From Veillonella parvula (lineage in GTDB: Bacteria; Bacillota; Negativicutes; Veillonellales; Veillonellaceae), in assembly GCF_902810435.1 (NCBI RefSeq), contig NZ_LR778174.1:669501-733500 (forward strand): DNA of 64,000 bases. Direction: 5' to 3'. This document shows positions 16,737-26,082 of the stretch, one piece after another. The position numbers and the translations under genes were made by a program. Below the pieces are notes generated by a model. It did no database searches, was not told the origin of the DNA, and saw nothing but the letters and a program-made list of their open reading frames with translations. Position 1 is the stretch's first letter; each line of letters opens with the position of its first letter.

Positions 16737-18092
16737 ATGAATATAGTTATATGTCTCATTATTATTGCTATAACAGGCATATTATTGATGAAGCGCTATC
16801 AACCACAGCCTATTTTGATTGGCATGGGAATCCTCATGATGTTCATCGCTTATGAGGGAAAATGGATTGATGCCATATTAGTTGATGGTCAATCTACAGG
16901 GGTTCTTATATTTGATGCCATGGATATCGTAAGGATAACGACATCTAATAATATAGTTAATTTGGGCCTTATGATTATGACTTGTGCAGGCTATGCAAAA
17001 TATATGGAATATATTGGGGCAGGAACGCGACTCGCAGATACTTTTATCCGCCCTTTATATCGCCTTAATCGACCATATATTGTGTTAGCCCTTATGTTTT
17101 TACTCAATATGGGATTAGCTATTTGTGTTCCCAATCCTTTGAGTCTTGCTCTCCTCATGATGGTCACAATGTATCCTGTTTTAGTTCGATTAGGTGTAAG
17201 TCCTGTAGGGGCGGCTGCAGTTATTGCTACGGGACACCTTATGGATGTAGGACCTGGGGCGGTGTCTACTTTATTGATTGCAAAGGTATTAAATATTCCT
17301 GTGCCAAACTATTTTGTAGGCTATCAGTTGAGGATTTATTTCTTAGTTGCTATTGTGACTGCCATAGCGCACTTCTGGTGGCAGAGATATCGAGATCGAA
17401 TTGATGGCCCTATGGATGTAAATGATCTTGAAAGCATTCCTAAAGCGCCTATTGGTCCCAAGCTATATATGATATTCCCATTATTACCATTGTGTTTTAT
17501 CTTAGGCTTTAGCCAGTATGGTTTTTCTGGTGTAAAGATGAATGTTACTCTTGCCATGATGCTTGCCTTTGGCATTGCTCTAATGACAGAATTAATTCGT
17601 CATCGAAATCTGAGAACTGTACTTAAGAGCACCACAGTTTTCTTTGAAGGTATGGGGAATCAGTTCTCTTATGCAGTGACTCTTATTATAGGGGGGCAAA
17701 TCTTTGCACAAGGTTTGGTTAGCCTAGGCCTTATTGATTCGTTAGTTAGTGCACTTCAAACACTATCCTTAAACTCTATTGGACTTACCTCTGTTCTTGG
17801 AGGGGGGATGCTGGGACTTAGTATGGTTACAGGTAGTAACGTAGCACCATTATTTACGTTAGTTCCACTAGTACCTAATATTGTATCTAATCTTAGCCTA
17901 GATCCAATTACAACTATGTTGGGAATGCAAAATGGTGCAAGCTTAGGTTTATTCTTAAGTCCTATTAGTCCTGTAATGGTCGGTGTAGCAGGCGTGGCTC
18001 ATATTAAATCGGTAGATTTACTTAGACGAACCTCGGTTCCTGTAATCGTAGCACTTATTACGAGCTGTTTAGGAATATGGATATTCTATTAA
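16737..18092 (+). CDS. DcuC-family anaerobic C4-dicarboxylate carrier
   Basis: 451 residues, strongly hydrophobic, with about 12 membrane segments. The segments CAGYAKYMEYIGAGTRLAD and later GGGMLGLSMVTGSNVAPLF resemble DcuC carriers, which exchange succinate for fumarate or other dicarboxylates across the inner membrane. It is translated from AAGAGG just after the amidohydrolase, so the real substrate may instead be the product or substrate of that enzyme. A bidirectional terminator follows. Confidence 0.75.
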   Translation: MNIVICLIIIAITGILLMKRYQPQPILIGMGILMMFIAYEGKWIDAILVDGQSTGVLIFDAMDIVRITTSNNIVNLGLMIMTCAGYAKYMEYIGAGTRLADTFIRPLYRLNRPYIVLALMFLLNMGLAICVPNPLSLALLMMVTMYPVLVRLGVSPVGAAAVIATGHLMDVGPGAVSTLLIAKVLNIPVPNYFVGYQLRIYFLVAIVTAIAHFWWQRYRDRIDGPMDVNDLESIPKAPIGPKLYMIFPLLPLCFILGFSQYGFSGVKMNVTLAMMLAFGIALMTELIRHRNLRTVLKSTTVFFEGMGNQFSYAVTLIIGGQIFAQGLVSLGLIDSLVSALQTLSLNSIGLTSVLGGGMLGLSMVTGSNVAPLFTLVPLVPNIVSNLSLDPITTMLGMQNGASLGLFLSPISPVMVGVAGVAHIKSVDLLRRTSVPVIVALITSCLGIWIFY

Positions 18093-18173
18093 TATCAATG
18101 AATAATATAATAAGGAATGTTATTTTGTAGGAATAACTTGTTGAATTAAAAATTTAATCTACTTGAATTAAAA

Positions 18174-18222
18174 AAGAAAACAGGCTCAATCTTAGTATTT
18201 CTAAGACCTAGCCTGTTTTCTT
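18174..18222. terminator. Bidirectional terminator between the dcuC-like and DUF4125 genes
   Basis: AAGAAAACAGGCT pairs with AGCCTGTTTTCTT, with an inner stem TCTTAG/CTAAGA. T-runs on both strands suit the convergent genes. It marks the left edge of the microcompartment island. Confidence 0.88.
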
Positions 18223-18266
18223 CATATTTATGAGAGGAAAATGGAATGGAAGCTATGTAATGTCAT

Positions 18267-18830
18267 TTACGAGTGCAAGGCATTGAGATATTCTTTTACG
18301 GGGTTGATTCCATTTTTAGAACATTGTAAAAAGTGTGCTAAAATGTTTTCCAATGTGACCTCTGAATAGGACTGGAGCTCTCCTGTCATATAAGTTTCTA
18401 CAGAGGTGTGGGTTTGGCTATTATTGATTGCTTCTATTGGCCTATGCTTTGTATCGAATCCTGGAATTTCCCGTTGTATATCTAATTCCCATTTCATATA
18501 CAATGTCATAATCGCAGTAACTAATGAATGTTTTACTGTTGAAATGGGAGGTAGTTTATCTTGTATATTCAAGAATTCATCAGGATGTGTATAGGCCATC
18601 ATATATCCATACTTAAAGGTGATGAGATTTTGACCTTTCATATGAGCTACTTCTAAGTCATGCAAGTAGGATTGCAAGACTGGAGAGGAGTACATAGACC
18701 AATAAGCATGGCGAGATATGATGAAGTTAGCCATTTGATCTTGGCATGCAGAACGTTGTCCTACATTTTGTGTCTTCGTAAATAGTGGCCATTCTTTTTG
18801 GATTATAGATATGATTAAATCATCTTTCAT
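18267..18830 (-). CDS. DUF4125-family protein
   Basis: 187 residues, soluble, helical. The opening (ISIIQKEWPLFTKTQNVG, then ACQD) and the central LPPISTVK match the DUF4125 family as I recall it, whose function is unknown. ATG follows AGGAG at seven bases. It is last in a three-gene minus-strand unit (PduT-like, TPR-DUF4037, DUF4125) divergent from the glycyl-radical operon, which links it to that microcompartment by position only. Confidence 0.72.
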   Translation of the reverse strand: MKDDLIISIIQKEWPLFTKTQNVGQRSACQDQMANFIISRHAYWSMYSSPVLQSYLHDLEVAHMKGQNLITFKYGYMMAYTHPDEFLNIQDKLPPISTVKHSLVTAIMTLYMKWELDIQREIPGFDTKHRPIEAINNSQTHTSVETYMTGELQSYSEVTLENILAHFLQCSKNGINPVKEYLNALHS

Positions 18831-18840
18831 AATATATCTC

Positions 18841-20547
18841 CTATTTGACCCACGAGTCCTCTAATTTAAGGTCATCATCTTGAATTTGTTGCATAACTTC
18901 TTTAGCTTGATACGTTAAAAAGTCGATAGGACTAGTACTTAATGATTGACGTTGAAGTTCTTGAATAAGTGCATTACATAAAAGATCAATATGTCGTTTT
19001 GTATCGGTTAGAGGAGAATCTAAAAGGTCTGGTATTCCATATTTTACAGTATTTCCAAGTATAGGTAGAGCACAGGTATGTCGATAGAGCCATTTATAAA
19101 ATGGAGCATATGACTTATTTAATAGATGAACTATCAACATATAGTGTTGGGTGAATTTAGTTCGAGCAAGATGAGCTGCTACCGTATCATTACGTTCTAT
19201 CATACGTAGTAAATTGTATTGTCCTGATTGAGCAAGTTGATTGAGTTCATAAGCGATTTTTCTAATCCTAATATCCTCAGGATAATAAGAGAGCAATCGT
19301 TGACGTATAGTTGTAAACGTACCTAAATTATCTACAAATACTTCTCCATTAGTTGCTGTACACAATAGGTCTTGTGGTACACGACGATATTCACTTGGAC
19401 TTTGTGGGCCTTCTGGATATAGTGTGTAGCGCTTATAAAAGTGTGAAATACTTTCTATTTGTATTTGTCCGTGGGCGTAGTTTGTAAAATAAGATAATAG
19501 ATTGTCTTTGCTTGATTTATATATATCATCTGGTAAAAAGAGTTGGCACCGTTTTGTAAAATCATGATCTTCTGAAAGCATATCATCGTAGCCAAGACAT
19601 TCCGATCCTGTTCCCACTAATGCTAAGCAGAGAAATGGACAGATATCTGGCATGTTTAACTCTAAATCTTGTGCCACATAATGGGCTAATTCGCGACCTA
19701 ATTGGAGCCCAGTTTTACGAGTTGGTTTGGATTTCTGCTGTAATGTTTCAATTAAATCCTTTACATAGTCTAAATTTTGTTGTACCGATTGATAGGCTTG
19801 ACTATCTATACCATAGTTGTGTTTTACAATCGGTAAAGCTTCACGATATAACTGAAGTGCTTTGTCGTAGTGGTGTTGATTTATTTCATAGTCTGCACGA
19901 TTATTCAATACTGCTGCATACATAGGATGACTCGTACCTACTTCTCGCTGTAGTATATAAGCTGCTTTATCTAAATATATCTCTGGAGATAGTCCGTTAT
20001 AGTCTTTGATATGTTTGCTAATTTCATATAAATTATTATAACTAATAGCAAGAGGTACTTGGTATTCTGTAGTTTCTAGCAGTTCTACCGCTTCTAATTG
20101 TAGTTTATGAGCAATGTCATAATTATTAGTGTTTTGGTATAGAAGTGCTAAGTTGTTTAGTAATCCAATATATGCGTAAGATGTATCCTCTAGAGATTGA
20201 AATATTTCTTTTGCTTTTAATAGATATGATTCTGCTTCGTAATATAATTTTTTTTCTCTATATGTATTACCAAGATTTATTAAAATTGTGGCATATGTTT
20301 GCTGGGAATAGGACTTATTTTTTTGGAGAATCTTAAGTGATTCCTCAATAGCAGTAATCGCTTCGTCATATCGGCCAACATTACGTAAAGAGCCACCATA
20401 TTCATTTAAAATTTCAATAAGTTTTTTGTCATTCTTTTCTTGACGACACAAGTGAATTGCTTTTTCTAGATATTCAATCATACCTTGTTCATTACCTTGT
20501 CGCCATAAAGCATGAGCTTGTTGTAATAAGAATTGTATAGACTCCAT
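18841..20547 (-). CDS. TPR-repeat protein with C-terminal DUF4037 nucleotidyltransferase-like domain
   Basis: 568 residues. Residues ~1-265 form tetratricopeptide repeats (e.g. NEYGGSLRNVGRYDEAITAI, NNRADYEINQHHYDKALQLY). From ~285 a DUF4037 domain has GTGSECLGYDD and SEDHDF followed by FLPDD, resembling the nucleotide-transferase GS..D.D pattern. AGGAGG precedes the ATG. It lies 10 bases upstream of DUF4125 on the same message. It could modify or scaffold a partner, possibly in assembling the glycyl-radical system, but no function is established. Confidence 0.78.
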   Translation of the reverse strand: MESIQFLLQQAHALWRQGNEQGMIEYLEKAIHLCRQEKNDKKLIEILNEYGGSLRNVGRYDEAITAIEESLKILQKNKSYSQQTYATILINLGNTYREKKLYYEAESYLLKAKEIFQSLEDTSYAYIGLLNNLALLYQNTNNYDIAHKLQLEAVELLETTEYQVPLAISYNNLYEISKHIKDYNGLSPEIYLDKAAYILQREVGTSHPMYAAVLNNRADYEINQHHYDKALQLYREALPIVKHNYGIDSQAYQSVQQNLDYVKDLIETLQQKSKPTRKTGLQLGRELAHYVAQDLELNMPDICPFLCLALVGTGSECLGYDDMLSEDHDFTKRCQLFLPDDIYKSSKDNLLSYFTNYAHGQIQIESISHFYKRYTLYPEGPQSPSEYRRVPQDLLCTATNGEVFVDNLGTFTTIRQRLLSYYPEDIRIRKIAYELNQLAQSGQYNLLRMIERNDTVAAHLARTKFTQHYMLIVHLLNKSYAPFYKWLYRHTCALPILGNTVKYGIPDLLDSPLTDTKRHIDLLCNALIQELQRQSLSTSPIDFLTYQAKEVMQQIQDDDLKLEDSWVK

Positions 20548-20555
20548 AGAACCTC

Positions 20556-21092
20556 CTATAAGAGTGAAAGCAATTCTGGGGATGGATCTGAAATTGTTGC
20601 GTGACTCACAATATCTTTTGGATATAATTGAGGCAATTGGCTTTCAATTGTTTTTAAATCAGTATAGGATGCTGCAATGGAAATAATACTTTTACCACAT
20701 AGTCCGATACCGATTTGTATATGTAATAAATCTACTTGATGATGCCAAGCTAAATAATTTGCTAAATGAAAAGCGGATACAGATGTAGTACATTCATAAA
20801 TTCCCAAGTGAGTTACCTTGGGAATTATTTTTTTGTGTTGAAATACTGAAAGTACATCAGGATGAATGCCGGTGACAACCCGATATTGAATACAATCCTT
20901 GTGTTTTAATGTACATTCGATTTGTTTTACTATATCCGTATCTGCACCGAGTAAGAAAAATGCTTTACCAGGGCAAATACGATACTGTTTGACCAAAGAA
21001 ATAGGATAATCTTTTAATAACTGATCTAACAGTGAATATCCTATAGCAATACGATTTGTTTCCCAAAGACAAAGATCTGTTTGCGATGCCAT
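20556..21092 (-). CDS. PduT-like tandem-BMC shell protein (possible Fe-S site)
   Basis: 178 residues holding two diverged BMC domains (~5-85 and ~88-160). The first contains RICPGKAFFLLGAD, matching the PduT segment whose cysteine (C40 here) binds a 4Fe-4S cluster at the trimer pore. IHPDVL follows, and the second domain opens LGIYE and continues IGIGLCGK. The ATG at 21092 follows AGGAGGTGATTACC; a GTG at 21101 overlaps the ribosome site and is rejected. It is the first gene of the divergent arm. It probably is a trimeric shell protein that passes electrons; identity with family is low, so caution is needed. Confidence 0.7.
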   Translation of the reverse strand: MASQTDLCLWETNRIAIGYSLLDQLLKDYPISLVKQYRICPGKAFFLLGADTDIVKQIECTLKHKDCIQYRVVTGIHPDVLSVFQHKKIIPKVTHLGIYECTTSVSAFHLANYLAWHHQVDLLHIQIGIGLCGKSIISIAASYTDLKTIESQLPQLYPKDIVSHATISDPSPELLSLL

Positions 21093-21437
21093 GGTAATCA
21101 CCTCCTACCTATAATCATTTTCAGTATAAATAGAAAAAATAAATAGAACAATAGAGAAAAGCTTGAAGGTTCGATTATTACCTAAAATAGGTTTGTATAT
21201 TACCACTCTGTAATATTTATTTATATACATTATATGTGTTACATGGAAAATAGTATTCTAGGAAAAAAGAGGTTTGAAATTTACAACAAAGATGACAAGA
21301 AAGTCTTATGAGTATGCACGAATATTATGATAGGATTTTCTTAAGAAGTATGCTAGGTATTCTGAATTTGCATGAGGTGACACAGAAAACAGATGAATAG
21401 CATGATGGAGTATTTTACGTTGTTAGGAGGTTAGAAA
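21093..21437. promoter_or_regulatory. Divergent control region of the microcompartment locus
   Basis: 345 AT-rich bases between the PduT-like gene and the glycyl-radical enzyme. AGTATGCACGAAT (from 21311) and AGTATGCTAGGTAT (from 21347) form an imperfect direct repeat 36 bases apart. They are candidate binding sites for the AraC-type regulator encoded at 29667-30680. I could not fix the -10/-35 boxes with confidence. Confidence 0.4.
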
Positions 21438-23987
21438 ATGCTAGAACGAGGATTTAGTAAACCCACAGAACGAATTGAGAAATTAAGACAAGTAATTATT
21501 GATGCAGTACCACAGGTAGAATCAGAACGTGCCGTTTTAATTACACAATCCTATAAGGAAACGGAAGGTCAACCTACTATTATTCGTCGTGCAAAGGCAG
21601 TTGAGAAAATCTTTAATGAGTTACCAATTACAATTCGAGATAATGAATTAGTAGTTGGGTCCATTACAGTTAATCCAAGATCTACTGAGATATGCCCAGA
21701 ATTCTCTTATGATTGGGTAGAAAAAGAATTCCATACTATGCATAACCGTATGGCTGACCCATTTGAAATTTCTGAAAAGGTGCAACATGAATTACATGAT
21801 GCATTTTTATACTGGGATGGAAAGACAACGAGTGCTTTAGCTGATTCCTATATGGAACCAGATACAAAAGCTTGTATTTCTAATGGAGTATTTACAGTTG
21901 GCAACTATTTCTACGGAGGCGTAGGTCACGTAAATGTAGATTATGGTAAAATCTTGAAAAAAGGTTTCCGTGGTATATTGGAAGAAACAATAACAGCTTT
22001 AAATGCGTTGGATGAAGATGATCCAAGTAGTATTAAGAAAAAACAATTCTATAATGCCGTTATTATTTCTTATAATGCAGCTATCCGGTTTGCACACCGT
22101 TATGCAGAAAAAGCTCGTGAATTAGCTTTAAAAACTTCTTGCCCAACTCGTAAAGCAGAATTAGAACAAATCGCAGCCAATTGTGATCGCGTTCCCGAAT
22201 TTGGTGCTCGTAATTTCTGGGAAGCATGTCAATCTTTTTGGTTTATTCAAATTATGGTACAAATTGAATCAAATGGTCATTCAATTTCACCAGGCCGTTT
22301 TGACCAATATATGTATCCATACTTGAAAGACGATTCAATTGACCGTGTTAAAGCACAAGAACTGGTAGATTGTATTTGGGTTAAGTTAAATGATATTAAT
22401 AAAACACGTGATGAAGTTTCCGCACAAGCATTTGCTGGCTACGCAGTATTCCAAAACCTTTGCGTAGGTGGTCAAGATGAAGAAGGTAAGGATGCTACAA
22501 ATGAAGTATCCTACATGTGTATGGAAGCCGTAGCACATGTACGTTTGCCTGCACCATCGTTTTCAGTTCGTGTACATCAAAATTCTCCAATGGAATTTTT
22601 ATATCGAGCATGTGAAGTTTCCCGTTTAGGATATGGTGTACCAGCATTCTATAATGACGAAGTTATTATTCTAGCATTAGTATCTCGTGGTGTAGCCTTA
22701 AAGGATGCGCGAGATTACTGCATTATCGGCTGCGTAGAACCGCAAGCGGGCCATCGTACAGAAGGTTGGCATGATGCTGCATTCTTCAATATTGCTAAAG
22801 TTCTTGAAATTACACTTAATAATGGTCGTTGTAAAGGAAAACAATTGGGACCAAAAACTGGTGAGCTAGAAGAGTTAGATAGCATGGAAAAAATTCTTGC
22901 AGCTTATCAAAAACAAATGGAATACTTTGTTCGCCATTTAGCTAAAGCTGATAATGCAGTTGACTATGCACATATGGAACGTGCTCCTTTACCATTTATG
23001 TCAGCTATGGTTGATGATTGTATCAAACGCGGTAAATCTTGCCAAGAAGGCGGTGCAATCTATAACTTTACAGGACCTCAAGCATTTGGGATTGCTGATG
23101 CTGGTGACTCTTTATATGCTATTCAAAAGAATGTATTTGAAGATAAACGTATTACATTAAAAGATTTACGTGGTGCTTTGGAAGCTAACTTTGGGTATAG
23201 TGATGCAGCAGCACCTATTTGTACTCCATCTATTTCTGAAGCTACTTTAGATGAAGCTCAAATTTATGAAGCTGTCAAGAAAATCTTATCTTCTACAGGA
23301 TCCATTGATATTGCTACATTAGAATCTCATTTAAAACAAGGGGCAGGCACAAGCTGTGGCTGTAAATCTCAATCTGATCCAAGTAAATATGCGACAATTC
23401 ACAATATCTTAAAGAACACAGATTCCTTTGGTAATGATATTGAAGAAGTTGATGAACTTGCATATCGTTGCGGCAAAATCTACTGTAATGAAGTTGATAA
23501 GTATATGAACCCTCGTGGCGGTCAATTCCAAGCTGGTATTTACCCAGTATCTGCAAACGTTTTATTTGGTAAAGACGTAGCAGCCTTACCAGATGGTCGC
23601 TTAGCAACAGAACCATTGGCAGATGGTGTATCACCTCGACAAGGTAATGATGTTAATGGCCCAACAGCGGCATCTAACTCTGTTGCAAAATTAGACCATG
23701 CACAAGCATCGAATGGTACATTATATAATCAAAAATTCACTCCTGCAGCCGTTAGTGGCGAACAAGGCTTGAAAAACTTCGTATCCATTATTAAGAGTTT
23801 CTTTGATAAAAAAGGTAGTCATGTTCAATTTAACGTAGTTGATAAACAAACATTAATTAATGCACAGGAACATCCTGAAGATAACCAAGATTTGATTGTT
23901 CGTGTAGCAGGTTATAGTGCTCACTTCGTTACATTGGCAAAAGAAGTACAAGATGACATCATTAATCGTACAGAACATAATATGTAG
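21438..23987 (+). CDS. Glycyl-radical diol dehydratase-like enzyme (B12-independent)
   Basis: 849 residues of the PFL/glycyl-radical family. Catalytic C432 and E434 lie in GCVEPQ; the radical glycine is G825 in RVAGYSA. H164 (GVGH) and D446 (GWHD) stand at the spacing I recall for H164/C433/E435/D447 of clostridial glycerol dehydratase. Position C+17 is Phe, where choline lyase CutC has Tyr. These points, plus a GlpF-type channel in the operon, favour 1,2-propanediol or glycerol as substrate. A ~55-residue insertion near residues 590-645 carries SCGCK. There is no N-terminal targeting extension. AGGAGG precedes the ATG; the activase gene follows after 26 bases. Confidence 0.85.
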   Translation: MLERGFSKPTERIEKLRQVIIDAVPQVESERAVLITQSYKETEGQPTIIRRAKAVEKIFNELPITIRDNELVVGSITVNPRSTEICPEFSYDWVEKEFHTMHNRMADPFEISEKVQHELHDAFLYWDGKTTSALADSYMEPDTKACISNGVFTVGNYFYGGVGHVNVDYGKILKKGFRGILEETITALNALDEDDPSSIKKKQFYNAVIISYNAAIRFAHRYAEKARELALKTSCPTRKAELEQIAANCDRVPEFGARNFWEACQSFWFIQIMVQIESNGHSISPGRFDQYMYPYLKDDSIDRVKAQELVDCIWVKLNDINKTRDEVSAQAFAGYAVFQNLCVGGQDEEGKDATNEVSYMCMEAVAHVRLPAPSFSVRVHQNSPMEFLYRACEVSRLGYGVPAFYNDEVIILALVSRGVALKDARDYCIIGCVEPQAGHRTEGWHDAAFFNIAKVLEITLNNGRCKGKQLGPKTGELEELDSMEKILAAYQKQMEYFVRHLAKADNAVDYAHMERAPLPFMSAMVDDCIKRGKSCQEGGAIYNFTGPQAFGIADAGDSLYAIQKNVFEDKRITLKDLRGALEANFGYSDAAAPICTPSISEATLDEAQIYEAVKKILSSTGSIDIATLESHLKQGAGTSCGCKSQSDPSKYATIHNILKNTDSFGNDIEEVDELAYRCGKIYCNEVDKYMNPRGGQFQAGIYPVSANVLFGKDVAALPDGRLATEPLADGVSPRQGNDVNGPTAASNSVAKLDHAQASNGTLYNQKFTPAAVSGEQGLKNFVSIIKSFFDKKGSHVQFNVVDKQTLINAQEHPEDNQDLIVRVAGYSAHFVTLAKEVQDDIINRTEHNM

Positions 23988-24013
23988 GTGCATATATTAA
24001 AGGATAAGTTTGT

Positions 24014-24934
24014 ATGGAATCAGTAGATTATAGTGTACAAGGCACTGTATTTGATATTCAACGCTTTTCCATTCATGATGGGCCGGGAATTAGGACAATC
24101 GTTTTTCTAAAAGGCTGTCCATTGCGGTGTAAATGGTGTTCTAACCCAGAATCGCAACAATATTATCCTGAGGTATTGTATCGAAAACAACTTTGTATTG
24201 GATGTAAGGCATGTCAAGCGGTATGTCCAAAACAGGCTATTGCTGATAGCAATCCTTATTGGGTCGATCGTACGCTCTGTGATAATTGTGCAGAGTGTAC
24301 GATAGTCTGTCCTACAAGTGCACTTTCTATGAAAGGTAAGTTGATGACTGTAGAGGAAGTAGTGAAAGAGCTTCGTAAAGATGCGACACAATATTTTCGT
24401 TCTAATGGTGGTATCACCTTATCTGGTGGAGAGGCTTTAACACAACCTTTATTTGCTAAAGAAATCTTTAAAGCTTGTAAAGCACAAGGTTGGCATACGG
24501 CAATAGAAACAGAAGGATACTATGATACAAAGATTGTAGAAGAAATTATGCCGTATATTGATTTAGTTCTATTGGATATAAAAAGCGTCAATCCAGAACA
24601 ACATAAAAAGTTTACTGGTGTTGATAATGCAAAAATAAGAGAATCGGCAAAGGTTATACAATCGATAGCGAATACAACAGTGCGTGTTCCTACTATACCT
24701 GGGTTTAATGCAAGTGAAGATGATATACGAGGTATTGCGGAGTTTGTAAAAGAGAGTATGCCAAACGTGCATGAAGTACATTTGTTGCCATATCATAATT
24801 ATGGTCAAGGAAAGTATGAACTCTTAGGACGAGAATATGAATTAGAAAAAACACCCAAAATTCCAGAAGAAGAAATGGAAAGGTACAAAAAAATTGTAGA
24901 ATCAAAAGGTTTAACCTGTATTATTGGTGGCTAG
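24014..24934 (+). CDS. Glycyl-radical enzyme activase (radical SAM)
   Basis: 306 residues. The radical-SAM motif C-x3-C-x2-C is seen in GCPLRCKWCSNPES near residue 30. Two ferredoxin-like clusters follow, CIGCKACQAVCP and CDNCAECTIVCP, as in activases of choline, propanediol and glycerol lyases, then SGGEAL for SAM binding. It would abstract hydrogen from G825 of the preceding enzyme. It works only without oxygen. The start at 24014 lies behind AAAGGA; the PduB-like gene starts 8 bases after its stop. Confidence 0.95.
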   Translation: MESVDYSVQGTVFDIQRFSIHDGPGIRTIVFLKGCPLRCKWCSNPESQQYYPEVLYRKQLCIGCKACQAVCPKQAIADSNPYWVDRTLCDNCAECTIVCPTSALSMKGKLMTVEEVVKELRKDATQYFRSNGGITLSGGEALTQPLFAKEIFKACKAQGWHTAIETEGYYDTKIVEEIMPYIDLVLLDIKSVNPEQHKKFTGVDNAKIRESAKVIQSIANTTVRVPTIPGFNASEDDIRGIAEFVKESMPNVHEVHLLPYHNYGQGKYELLGREYELEKTPKIPEEEMERYKKIVESKGLTCIIGG

Positions 24935-24942
24935 GAGGTACT

Positions 24943-25713
24943 ATGGATACAGCATTATTAGAAAAAGTGATGGGGCAGGTATCGGAAGAACTTGGTATTA
25001 AAAATCCTAAAGAAACAACAAAAACGTCTATAGGAGTAACTGAATTTGTCGGTACTGCAATAGGAGATACAATCGGTCTTGTAATAGCAAGTGTAGATCC
25101 ATTATTAACAGAAACAATGGGACTGGGTGAATTTAAGTCTATCGGAATTATCGGTGGACGTATTGGTGCCGGTCCTCAGATTATGGCTGTAGATGATGCA
25201 ATTAAAGCAACAAATACAGAAATTATTACAGTAGAGTTACCTAGAGATACTAAAGGTGGGGCTGGTCACGGTTCTCTTATCTATATTGGTGCGCATGATG
25301 TATCTGATGCACGTCGTGCAGTGGAAATTGCTTTAGAATCATTACCAAAGTATTTCGGTGATGTATATAGCAATGATGCAGGTCACCTCGAGTTCCAATA
25401 TACAGCACGTGCTAGTTATTGTTTAGAATCTGTATTTAATACACCATTAGGAAAGTCTTTTGGTATGGTATGTGCAGGGCCTGCTGCTATTGGTACGGTT
25501 CTCGCCGATACAGCAGTTAAATCTGCAAATGTAGAAGTAGTATCATATTCATCTCCTAAAGCAGGAACAAGTTACTCAAATGAAGTTATTCTAACCTTCT
25601 CAGGGGATTCTGGAGCTGTAAGACAAGCTGTTAGAGCAGCTCGTGAGGTGGGAATAAAATTACTTGGTACATTAGGTGATGAACCTAAATCAAGTACTAC
25701 TCCATATATTTAA
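24943..25713 (+). CDS. pduB: PduB-like trimeric shell protein (tandem BMC)
   Basis: 256 residues: an N-terminal extension (~1-35) like the one in PduB that holds cargo, then two BMC domains (EFVGTAIGDTIGLVIASVDP onward, and LGKSFGMVCAGPAAIG onward). Length matches PduB. It forms trimers with a central gated pore, usually a substrate channel of the shell. AGGAGG precedes the ATG. Together with the BMC-H genes that follow it makes the main shell facets. Confidence 0.9.
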   Translation: MDTALLEKVMGQVSEELGIKNPKETTKTSIGVTEFVGTAIGDTIGLVIASVDPLLTETMGLGEFKSIGIIGGRIGAGPQIMAVDDAIKATNTEIITVELPRDTKGGAGHGSLIYIGAHDVSDARRAVEIALESLPKYFGDVYSNDAGHLEFQYTARASYCLESVFNTPLGKSFGMVCAGPAAIGTVLADTAVKSANVEVVSYSSPKAGTSYSNEVILTFSGDSGAVRQAVRAAREVGIKLLGTLGDEPKSSTTPYI

Positions 25714-25743
25714 TAAACAGTTAGTAGAACATAGGAGGATATT

Positions 25744-26025
25744 ATGATTTCAGATGCATTAGGAATGGTAGAAACAAAAGGTTTAGTTGGTGCCATTGAA
25801 GCAGCGGATGCTATGGTAAAAGCAGCAAATGTAAATTTAGTTGGTTATGAAAAAATTGGTTCTGGATTGGTAACTGTTATGGTTCGTGGTGACGTTGGTG
25901 CAGTTAAAGCTGCAGTAGATGCTGGTGCAGTAGCAGCACGTGCAGTAGGAGAAGTTGTTTCCTTACATGTTATTCCACGTCCTCATACTGATACAGAACG
26001 TATTCTTCCAACTCTTAAGGCATAA
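25744..26025 (+). CDS. pduA: PduA/PduJ-like hexameric shell protein (BMC-H)
   Basis: 93 residues, a single canonical BMC domain ([18 protein letters not shown], then the pore loop KIGSG and the conserved [14 protein letters not shown]). It is nearly identical in its core to the protein at 33322-33591, so one is a duplicate. AGGAGG precedes the ATG. A hairpin follows the stop, which suggests extra mRNA for the upstream shell genes. Confidence 0.93.
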   Translation: MISDALGMVETKGLVGAIEAADAMVKAANVNLVGYEKIGSGLVTVMVRGDVGAVKAAVDAGAVAARAVGEVVSLHVIPRPHTDTERILPTLKA

Positions 26026-26032
26026 ATATAGT

Positions 26033-26064
26033 GTGGCATATGAGGCTATATCCTTATATGCCAC
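26033..26064 (+). promoter_or_regulatory. Intercistronic hairpin after the first BMC-H gene
   Basis: GTGGCATAT/ATATGCCAC with an inner AGG/CCT can fold to a stable stem; no T-run follows. It could protect the upstream message or attenuate partly, giving more shell protein than enzyme. Confidence 0.6.
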
Positions 26065-26082
26065 TACTTTAGAGGAGGCACT

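Noticed and set aside
21438-23987. Choline TMA-lyase (cutC)
   Set aside because: High general likeness, but the position C+17 is Phe, the His/Asp pair fits diol dehydratases, and the operon has a glycerol-type channel. Not fully excluded.
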